Assembly (NCBI GenBank): GCA_002694025.1
Contig: NZKX01000031.1
Span: forward strand, 1-6,616
DNA from: Fidelibacterota bacterium
Lineage (GTDB): Bacteria > Marinisomatota > Marinisomatia > Marinisomatales > UBA1611
Direction: 5' to 3'
Length of the DNA: 6,616 bases
Shown here: positions 1-4,260 of the stretch, piece after piece
How positions within the stretch are numbered: the first letter of the stretch is position 1
Layout: each line of letters begins with the position of its first letter
Notes under the pieces: model-generated
What the model saw: only the letters and a program-made list of their open reading frames with translations
Databases searched by the model: none
Told to the model about the DNA's origin: nothing
Made by a program: the position numbers and the translations under genes

Positions 1-380
1 ATGGTAACAACCGACAATGAGCCGCTGGTTAAGGCAACATAATCTGCGCCATTAATATCAACGATAATGTATTCATTATTTCCTACACCAATTGAATTTC
101 TAGACCCATCTGTTGGGTCTACGGCCATCAATTCATGCCAAAATCCCATAGCATGACTATAGGTGAACACTTTGCTTACTGTAGAGCTACCGGAACAGGC
201 GATATGTGCATATCTTTGATTTTCTGTTTGATAGACTCCATTGGCTGCGTCCGTGCCAGTTGGACTGCCATATTCATTTAAAGCAACAAGGTTAGATCCC
301 GTAATGAAATCTCCATCATTGCCTGACGATGGTTTTGGTCTACGAGTTCGCCCCCAACTTGTATATTTATGTACTGACAT
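1..380 (-). CDS. Unrecognised phage protein, N-terminal part (C-terminus beyond left edge)
   Basis: An open frame of 126 codons runs from the ATG at 380-378 off the left edge with no stop. The start is supported by GGAGA seven bases upstream (minus strand GGAGATAAAAACATG). The protein begins MSVHKYTSWGRTRRPKPSSG, a basic N-terminus, and continues with short Gly/Ser/Thr/Asn-rich stretches (GTDAANGVYQTENQRY, YSHAMGFWHELMAVDP, GVGNNEYIIVDINGADYVAL) that look beta-rich. There is no signal peptide or membrane segment. I do not recognise a family. It is the last gene of the head cluster visible here, directly after bS21, so a virion protein such as a decoration or fibre component is plausible but only inferred from context. 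It does not resemble the N-terminus of T4 gp23 or gp22, which occupy the position after gene 21 in T4. Confidence 0.8.
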   Translation of the reverse strand, partial: MSVHKYTSWGRTRRPKPSSGNDGDFITGSNLVALNEYGSPTGTDAANGVYQTENQRYAHIACSGSSTVSKVFTYSHAMGFWHELMAVDPTDGSRNSIGVGNNEYIIVDINGADYVALTSGSLSVVT

Positions 381-420
381 GTTTTTATCTCCAAAATAAA
401 ATTATACTACTGTAAGTAGT
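381..420 (-). promoter_or_regulatory. Short intergenic hairpin with AT-rich tail and TATAAT-like box
   Basis: This 40-base gap lies between the bS21 stop and the next gene. On the minus strand it carries a perfect 6-bp inverted repeat, ACTACT-TAC-AGTAGT (406-420), immediately after the bS21 TAA. An AT-rich run, ATAATTTTATTTT, follows. The stem is AT-rich and short, so it would be a weak terminator at best. TATAAT occurs at 401-406, but no matching -35 box or extended -10 is present. It could be a weak terminator, an mRNA-processing hairpin or a phage promoter of a type I cannot recognise. The ribosome site of the downstream gene (GGAGA) lies in its last part. Confidence 0.3.
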
Positions 421-627
421 TTATTTTCGCTGTTTTGCTTCATTCTTTTTACGGCGGCGAATCGCCAATTTCTTATCCCTTCGTTTTTTATCCGATGGCT
501 TCATGTACCTCTGGCGCTCTTTTACTTCGTCAATGATACCAAGTTTCTTTGTTTTTTTAATAAATCTTTTTATAACTCGATCAATATTATCTCTTGGTCG
601 AACTTTGATTTGATAATTTATAGCCAT
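421..627 (-). CDS. rpsU: Virus-encoded 30S ribosomal protein bS21
   Basis: This 68-aa, strongly basic protein matches bacterial bS21 along its whole length. IKVRPRDNIDRVIKRF aligns without gaps to E. coli IKVRENEPFDVALRRF, and the block KKLGIIDEVKERQRYMKPS (residues 28-45) matches KAGVLAEVRRREFYEKPT. A Lys/Arg-rich tail follows (KKRRDKKLAIRRRKK). E. coli S21 has 71 residues, so this is full length. bS21 sits on the 30S platform near the anti-Shine-Dalgarno end of 16S rRNA and helps mRNA initiation. The ATG at 627-625 is chosen over an in-frame TTG at 651 because GGGGA stands four bases before it and it overlaps the upstream stop (TAATG). That overlap implies translational coupling to the preceding head-cluster gene. 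Viral bS21 genes are known in aquatic phages, including a T4-like pelagiphage. Being embedded between phage genes makes this a viral gene rather than host DNA. Confidence 0.93.
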   Translation of the reverse strand: MAINYQIKVRPRDNIDRVIKRFIKKTKKLGIIDEVKERQRYMKPSDKKRRDKKLAIRRRKKNEAKQRK

Positions 628-1007
628 TAATTCCCCGCCAACTTTTTCCAAACACCAAAGTTTGGAAGTTTTGTTATATCAACACCAGCGTCTCTAGGGT
701 CTGTTCCCGATAAAGGTCCTCGCCCGGGCTCACTTGGTGCTTGTGTTGGAGTTGTTCCTTCAAAAAGATTTACTCCATTATATGCATCTTTGCCGATAGC
801 ATCTAACATTTTCTTTTTCTTTCGATCAAGGTTTTCTTTTGCTAGTCTTGCTCTTTCGTTTTGAGTAATTTGGTCTATTGCGGGCTCTCTTTGTGGCACC
901 GAATCTGATTCGGATAACAAAGAAGAAACACCATGCTCCAAAAGCACTTCTTTGATGCACTCCTTAATTAAAGGCTTCAACACCTTTTTTAACTCATTTT
1001 TGTCCAT
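627..1007 (-). CDS. Small hydrophilic head-cluster protein with helical leader (unknown function)
   Basis: The product has 126 aa. The start ATG at 1007 follows TAAGGA by about five to six bases and lies two bases after the protease stop (TAAAATG), so the two are likely coupled. The N-terminus, MDKNELKKVLKPLIKECIKE, is a charged amphipathic helix. It leads into VLLEHGVSSLLSESDS, which contains two [IL]-x-E motifs (LLE at about residue 22-24, LSE at about 32-34). The middle (about 45-70) is highly charged and probably helical (NERARLAKENLDRKKKKML). The C-terminal part is Pro/Gly-rich and looks extended (EGTTPTQAPSEPGRGPLSG, DPRDAGVDI) and ends FGVWKKLAGN. No known domain is recognised. In T4 the gene after the protease is the main scaffold gp22, but this protein is far shorter and shows no clear likeness. 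A core or capsid-internal protein processed by the protease is my inference, not something the sequence proves. Confidence 0.85.
   Translation of the reverse strand: MDKNELKKVLKPLIKECIKEVLLEHGVSSLLSESDSVPQREPAIDQITQNERARLAKENLDRKKKKMLDAIGKDAYNGVNLFEGTTPTQAPSEPGRGPLSGTDPRDAGVDITKLPNFGVWKKLAGN
632..636 (-). promoter_or_regulatory. Ribosome binding site deciding the bS21 start
   Basis: The minus strand reads GGCGGGGAATTAATG. GGGGA is four bases before the ATG at 627-625, and the upstream stop TAA shares its last A with that ATG. This favours the 68-residue product over a longer TTG-started form, whose extra eight residues have no counterpart in bS21. Confidence 0.6.
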
Positions 1008-1008
1008 T

Positions 1009-1638
1009 TTAGTCCTTAAGTATTTTATTAAATAGATCGTCGATTTGACTTTGTTTGTTTTCTTTTAATTTAGCACGAAAATTATCAGTACTAAATTGAG
1101 TTTTAGATCCGGGGTAAACAAAGGCATTTGGAGTTGAGGGTTCCGATACGATATCAAAACAGATTAACTGAAAATCTTCTTCAACAATCGAAGCACCTCT
1201 TGCCATGTCTTCTTTTACTGAACCGAGACCTCGGGAAGAAATACCTAGTTTAACACCAGCCGCATTGAGATCTTTTAAGATTCTACCTGATGGCGTATCA
1301 AGAACTTTCATCTTTCCCATAACGTCATTGCCTTGCCACCATATATCAACCATAAGGTGGGAGACATTTTTAAGATTGACAACGGCGTCTTCGGGATGGT
1401 CTAGTTCGCCCGTGGCTCGGTTGTCTTTTACAATCTTCATATAGTTTTTAATTTCTTTCTCCAACACTTTTTTTGGATAGATTCTTCCATTTCCGTTTGG
1501 AGTGTCAGCAGCTTGAATTCGTCCAGAAAGATAAAGCACACCATTAGAAGCCTCTCTCTTCTCCCTTTCGGTCAAGAGATCTTGGCAAATTCCATCTTTG
1601 CATAGTTCAAAAAATTCTGTTAATAGCTTTTGCTTCAT
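1009..1638 (-). CDS. 21: Prohead core protease, T4 gp21 family
   Basis: This 209-aa serine protease should cleave scaffold, core and capsid proteins during prohead maturation. It contains the T4 gp21 landmarks in order: NGNGRIYPKKVLEKEIKNY (residues 48-66), GELDHPEDA with the probable catalytic His81, DIWWQGNDVMGK (98-109) matching T4 DMWWKGNDVYGR, and LGISSRGLGS (131-140) with the probable nucleophile Ser135. DIVSEPSTPNAFV (162-174) corresponds to the end of the catalytic domain. Length is close to T4 gp21. The N-terminus has LLTE at about 5-8 and 21-24, and the C-terminal tail has a KLKE motif. These fit the [IL]-x-E rule and could be self-cleavage sites. The start is the ATG at 1638-1636 because GGGAGGG lies six bases upstream. 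An in-frame TTG at 1653 would add five residues and leave the ribosome site inside the gene. The gene starts two bases after the stop of the 288-aa gene. Confidence 0.95.
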   Translation of the reverse strand: MKQKLLTEFFELCKDGICQDLLTEREKREASNGVLYLSGRIQAADTPNGNGRIYPKKVLEKEIKNYMKIVKDNRATGELDHPEDAVVNLKNVSHLMVDIWWQGNDVMGKMKVLDTPSGRILKDLNAAGVKLGISSRGLGSVKEDMARGASIVEEDFQLICFDIVSEPSTPNAFVYPGSKTQFSTDNFRAKLKENKQSQIDDLFNKILKD

Positions 1639-1640
1639 TG

Positions 1641-2507
1641 TTACCCTCCCCAACTCGATTGGGTAGCAATTTCCAGCCCAGCCAGCTTTTCAGGGTCATT
1701 ATATGGTGCTGAAAATTTTCTGGCAAACCACGCTGGTGCATCGGAGAAAGCATCACCAAGTAGTTTTCCTTGCTTTTTGGCTATCGCACTCACCCATTCA
1801 TTTGATAACTTTATCCTGCTGGAAAATACATCAATAACTTGATCTTCTCCTTTGAGGCTGAAGACTAGAACTGGACCATAGTTATTATCCATTCCAATTT
1901 CGAGAGTCCCCGTTCTCCGTTCGTTTTCGTATAGATCAAGCTCTTCATCAATCATTTTATCAAGGTTTTCTGGTACGTAGTGGTAGTTTCCATAATACCC
2001 AGCATCTCGTCTCATTTGTTGGCGATGGCGATTTAAACTAAATAATTGGTCTACACCTATGCTAGAAAGAGTGGGCTCATACATGTCGCCTTTTTTAAAA
2101 TACAAATGCGTAACGCCTTGCTTTAGGAGTTGGTAGCCCTCTTTATTACTAATACCATATCCAAGGCCCGATTTTTCTCCAATATATAGATTATATTTGC
2201 CATAATCAGGCTCATGGAAGTCGTATTCGCCAGTTTCTGGATTCTTTTTCATCCTTCCTTGGATCTTGTTGCCTTCCATGTCTCTTCCCTCATAAGGGTC
2301 AGACTGAAAATATACTGGCTTATTGCCGTTGACCTGATATAGTTGGCTCAAAATTGATGCTTCGTTTTCAATAGCTGGTGAAGGACTGCCTCGCAATTGA
2401 TCTCTCGGAATATATGGGCCGGGAAAAGAGCTTGGGTCTGCCTGTTCAGATATTTTTTCTATCTCTTCTTTGATAATATTTTTTATCTGTTGTTTCGTTA
2501 AATTCAT
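1641..2507 (-). CDS. Unrecognised 288-aa head-cluster protein with N-terminal [IL]xE leader
   Basis: The product has 288 aa. The start ATG at 2507 is preceded by TAAGGA about ten bases upstream, at the stop of the previous gene. It opens with MNLTKQQIKNIIKEEIEKIS, a charged amphipathic helix ending in ISEQ (residues 19-22). The same kind of leader begins the upstream 126-aa protein. A Pro/Gly-rich linker follows (ADPSSFPGPYIPRDQLRGSP). The body is soluble, mixed and aromatic-rich, with many Tyr and Gly (YGKYNLYIGEKSGLGYGIS at about 103-121, MRRDAGYYGNYHYVPENL at about 165-182), and then a beta-like stretch (GTLEIGMDNNYGPVLVFSLK). The C-terminus ends ATQSSWGG. There are no membrane segments or recognisable catalytic motifs. 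Its place just before the protease, where T4 keeps small prohead-core genes, and its leader suggest a capsid-internal or core protein. The function is unknown. Confidence 0.88.
   Translation of the reverse strand: MNLTKQQIKNIIKEEIEKISEQADPSSFPGPYIPRDQLRGSPSPAIENEASILSQLYQVNGNKPVYFQSDPYEGRDMEGNKIQGRMKKNPETGEYDFHEPDYGKYNLYIGEKSGLGYGISNKEGYQLLKQGVTHLYFKKGDMYEPTLSSIGVDQLFSLNRHRQQMRRDAGYYGNYHYVPENLDKMIDEELDLYENERRTGTLEIGMDNNYGPVLVFSLKGEDQVIDVFSSRIKLSNEWVSAIAKKQGKLLGDAFSDAPAWFARKFSAPYNDPEKLAGLEIATQSSWGG
1644..1650 (-). promoter_or_regulatory. Strong ribosome binding site deciding the protease start
   Basis: The minus strand reads GGGAGGGTAACAATG, a near-perfect Shine-Dalgarno site with about six bases before the ATG at 1638. 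The stop codon TAA of the preceding gene lies inside the spacer, so ribosomes finishing that gene end directly over the protease start. This is the strongest site of the left half of the window. Confidence 0.75.
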
Positions 2508-2521
2508 TTTGTGGTTTTTCC

Positions 2522-2902
2522 TTATTTTGTGGACAAAAGTGCAGAAACTGCTGTTTTTAAAACTTCTGGGTCCATTCCAGATGGTTCGGCTAATGCCTCG
2601 ATATCTTTTATTTTCTTTAAAGCTATGCTTTGTGCAGCTTTTGGAATTGCTTCGATTGCGGCTAAAACCTTGGGGTCATCACCTGTTAACAAAGCAGCAA
2701 CAGTAGTTCTCATAACAGCAGGGTCAAGAGGAATATCTTTTAGAATAGTTTCTATTTCTTTTTTAAGATCACTTGATATCTCTTCGGCAGCGTCAGGAAC
2801 GTCCTCGATAGCAGCCATAACCTGTTCGCCATCTTGCTCCGCAAGAATGGCTTCAAGCTCTTCGTTGATAATTTGCTTTACTCTTTGTTTTGTAAACTTC
2901 AT
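2522..2902 (-). CDS. Small acidic Ala-rich helical protein with internal tandem duplication and [IL]xE leader
   Basis: The product has 126 aa. The start ATG at 2902 has AAGGAT seven bases upstream. The leader MKFTKQRVKQIINEELEAIL ends in ILAEQ (residues 19-23) and is clearly related to the leader of the next gene. The rest consists of two copies of one 48-residue unit, residues 27-74 and 78-125. They align without gaps and agree at about 20 of 48 positions by eye. Conserved landmarks are V-x-AAIE, P-x-AA, DP-x-V and V-x-ALL near the end of each copy. The protein is predicted to be all-helical and acidic, with no Cys, Trp, Tyr or membrane segment. Its size, charge and position between portal and protease recall the small prohead-core proteins of T4 (gp67/gp68), but I see no direct sequence match. 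A core or internal head protein is the best guess. Confidence 0.87.
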   Translation of the reverse strand: MKFTKQRVKQIINEELEAILAEQDGEQVMAAIEDVPDAAEEISSDLKKEIETILKDIPLDPAVMRTTVAALLTGDDPKVLAAIEAIPKAAQSIALKKIKDIEALAEPSGMDPEVLKTAVSALLSTK

Positions 2903-2913
2903 TATTTTAATCC

Positions 2914-2936
2914 TTAAAACGGGCGCAACCCGCCCG
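2914..2936 (-). terminator. GC-rich hairpin with T-tract, terminator-like
   Basis: On the minus strand CGGGCG-GGTTG-CGCCCG (2936 to 2920) is a perfect 6-bp, all-GC stem with a five-base loop, followed at once by TTTTAA. This is the classic shape of an intrinsic terminator, though the stem and T-run are short. It lies just after the micro-ORF stop and only about 14 bases before the next ATG, and its T-tract adjoins the ribosome site of that gene. No T-run follows it on the plus strand, so it would act only on minus-strand transcripts. An mRNA-stabilising or processing hairpin, or an attenuator, is equally possible. Confidence 0.55.
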
Positions 2937-2938
2937 AT

Positions 2939-3004
2939 TCAGCTTCCAGAACAACAACGGCGAACTGGTTGTAGCATCCACTTAGCGGTAAAAACGTTAT
3001 TCAT
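2939..3004 (-). CDS. Putative 21-aa micro-ORF (leader-peptide-like)
   Basis: An ATG at 3004-3002 has an excellent ribosome site (minus strand AAAGGAGATGATCATG, six-base spacing) located inside the end of the preceding membrane-protein gene, whose stop it overlaps by eight bases. The frame encodes 21 residues starting MNNVFTAKWMLQ and ending PVRRCCSGS, stop TGA at 2941-2939, and the GC hairpin begins two bases later. The two adjacent Cys codons followed directly by a terminator-like hairpin resemble the layout of a leader peptide and attenuator, but no biosynthetic gene follows. In the +1 frame the same region reads AVVVLEAESGGLRPF and stops at 2914, but this frame has no ATG of its own. The ribosome site makes translation likely. 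The function is unknown. Confidence 0.45.
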   Translation of the reverse strand: MNNVFTAKWMLQPVRRCCSGS

Positions 3005-3314
3005 GATCATCTCCTTTTGTTATTTTTATTCCAAAATCATTGAGCAACATAGACAAAAAATAAGAAGTACCAGCGGAAATACAACCACAGATAAACATAT
3101 TCGCTATTTTATACTCGAAAGTAAATAGTTCAGTATAACCATTTATCAAGAATAAAAACACACCAACCCAAAAACCCATACACAAAGGACAATGAAAAAG
3201 TGTATTCCATTTCTTTGTATAGTCTTTCTCTGGTCTTAATCCGTCAAATATTGACCCGTAAACAAGGATAAAGGTCATTCCATACGCAGCTAGTATAAAG
3301 TGTAGTAAGTCCAC
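2997..3314 (-). CDS. Small membrane protein with CPLC motif, DUF1360-like
   Basis: The product has 105 aa. It starts with GTG at 3314-3312, supported by AGAGGT five bases upstream; no in-frame ATG lies nearby. Hydrophobic segments are at about residues 3-20, 46-60 and 70-90, so it is probably an inner-membrane protein with two to three helices. Between the first two lies LFHCPLCMGFWVG (residues 39-51), with Cys42 and Cys45. A C-x-x-C-x-G-x-W motif at the start of a helix is typical of DUF1360-type membrane proteins of bacteria and phages, whose role is not known. The C-terminus is short and charged (KITKGDDHE). It overlaps the end of the HETIH gene by 25 bases and the micro-ORF start by eight. 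Family assignment is by motif only. Confidence 0.8.
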   Translation of the reverse strand: MDLLHFILAAYGMTFILVYGSIFDGLRPEKDYTKKWNTLFHCPLCMGFWVGVFLFLINGYTELFTFEYKIANMFICGCISAGTSYFLSMLLNDFGIKITKGDDHE

Positions 3315-3649
3315 GCATACCTCTTTCTTTCTTTTAAATAATTTTCGTTTTGATCGTTTCCATAGGCTTCCAGTTCAAATGGAATTTTGTAATACGCATC
3401 ATTAGGTTTAAGCCCTCTAATCAAATTCCAGATCCAAAAGCCGACATATAGCACAATAAAACCAACAAAAAACAACTCCAAGTATTGCTGAAAATGAATC
3501 GTTTCATGTCTTTTGGTTTGTTCTGACATTTCGTATCTTGAAATGACAACTGGTCCCAAGGTTATAGCACCAATATCTATTGGAGCAAAATAAGATAACC
3601 ATACAGGTATCTTGCTGTTTTCAACAAACCATGGCTTCCAGTTTTTCAT
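3290..3649 (-). CDS. Small membrane-associated protein with HExxH zinc-protease-like motif
   Basis: The product has 119 aa. The HETIH motif (His48, Glu49, His52) lies just before one strong hydrophobic segment (about residues 59-79, FFVGFIVLYVGFWIWNLIRG). Downstream, IPFELEAYGNDQNENYL (89-105) offers Glu92 or Glu94 as a third metal ligand. The order HExxHxxQ, membrane helix, then F-E-x-E-A-Y is one I recognise from small uncharacterised proteins of aquatic phages and Bacteroidota, some of them annotated as putative peptidases. Activity is unproven. Conserved HExxH and the distal Glu are what a gluzincin-type zinc site would need. The start is the ATG at 3649-3647, overlapping the upstream stop as TGATG. 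The only purine-rich site (GGAAGG) is about eleven bases away, so translation probably depends on re-initiation. An in-frame TTG directly before adds one residue only. It is paired with the DUF1360-like gene by a 25-base overlap. Confidence 0.85.
   Translation of the reverse strand: MKNWKPWFVENSKIPVWLSYFAPIDIGAITLGPVVISRYEMSEQTKRHETIHFQQYLELFFVGFIVLYVGFWIWNLIRGLKPNDAYYKIPFELEAYGNDQNENYLKERKRYAWTYYTLY
3319..3324 (-). promoter_or_regulatory. Ribosome binding site supporting a GTG start
   Basis: The minus strand reads AGAGGTATGCGTG. AGAGG is five bases before the GTG at 3314 that opens the DUF1360-like gene. The ATG at 3318 between them is in a different frame, so the GTG is the supported start. 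Confidence 0.5.
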
Positions 3650-4260
3650 CAATATGTGTACCTTCCATAGTAATATGGAGAAAACATGCCATGCTTCTTA
3701 ATAGAACCTTTCTCTTCGCCATGAGGAATTTCCCCAAGGTCAGTAGAGTTTTCTACGTCTGGTGTTGTAAGAGAGTCATCAAACATATCGTCATGTGCTT
3801 CAAGAGCCTCCATGGCTGGTTTTTCTGTATCCATCCACTGACTTATCTGGAACAAAGACATCTTAATTGCGTCTAAATCCTTTGATTCGTGTATCTTACC
3901 CTCAAGTGATCCATAGACATTACCACCTTGAATTGAGTCATATTCGATAACACCAAACTTTCTTAAGTGTTCCATCAATCTAGATTCCGCACCGTACACT
4001 ACCTCTGACATTAGATCTTTTGCAAATGCAACAATTTTCTTTTGTTGGTCCATTACAACAATGTCTATGTCTTTGTGGTCAAATATCATAATATCGCCAT
4101 TTAATGCTCGTCTAGCTTGAATACTAAAAATTAACTTGTCAACATTTGGATCAACAATCTCAATCCTTATCAAGTTTGGATCCTCAGGCGGATTTATATT
4201 TAGCTTGATACTACTGTCTTGTGGGGTGGCAATGGCTGTGTTGGCAATGTTAATTTTCAT
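3649..4260 (-). CDS. Unrecognised 203-aa soluble protein
   Basis: The product has 203 aa. The start ATG at 4260 has a strong GGAGGT eight bases upstream and overlaps the end of the previous gene by 11 bases. The N-terminal half looks like a compact alpha/beta domain (IKLNINPPEDPNLIRIEIVD, IFSIQARRALNGDIMIFDHK, DIDIVVMDQQKKIVAFAKD, residues 18-82). Then come a helical part (about 83-105), a Gly-rich turn (IQGGNVYGSLEGK, 110-122) and another helix (about 129-157). The tail is acidic and probably disordered (about 158-190) and ends in a Tyr-rich MFSPYYYGRYTY. No membrane segment, catalytic motif or known family is recognised. Its fixed place in the portal-to-protease interval suggests a virion or assembly role, by context only. 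Confidence 0.87.
   Translation of the reverse strand: MKINIANTAIATPQDSSIKLNINPPEDPNLIRIEIVDPNVDKLIFSIQARRALNGDIMIFDHKDIDIVVMDQQKKIVAFAKDLMSEVVYGAESRLMEHLRKFGVIEYDSIQGGNVYGSLEGKIHESKDLDAIKMSLFQISQWMDTEKPAMEALEAHDDMFDDSLTTPDVENSTDLGEIPHGEEKGSIKKHGMFSPYYYGRYTY

Noticed and set aside
361..370. CATAAATA on the minus strand, one base from the T4 late-promoter box TATAAATA
   Set aside because: It lies just inside the coding region of the left-most gene, downstream of its start codon, so it cannot drive that gene. Such AT-rich octamers are expected by chance in this composition.
1639..1653. TTG at 1653 as protease start
   Set aside because: It would place the strong GGGAGGG ribosome site inside the gene. 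The ATG at 1638 has ideal spacing to it.
2937..3000. Possible tRNA or structured RNA in the short gap around the GC hairpin
   Set aside because: No cloverleaf arms, T-loop GTTCGA motif or acceptor pairing can be assembled. The region is explained by the micro-ORF and one hairpin.
2511..3128. 205-codon plus-strand open frame
   Set aside because: It runs antisense across three minus-strand genes and the hairpin. Its Ser/Ala/Ile-rich composition is what antisense reading of the Ala/Glu/Asp-rich duplicated protein gives, and nothing in its sequence is recognisable.
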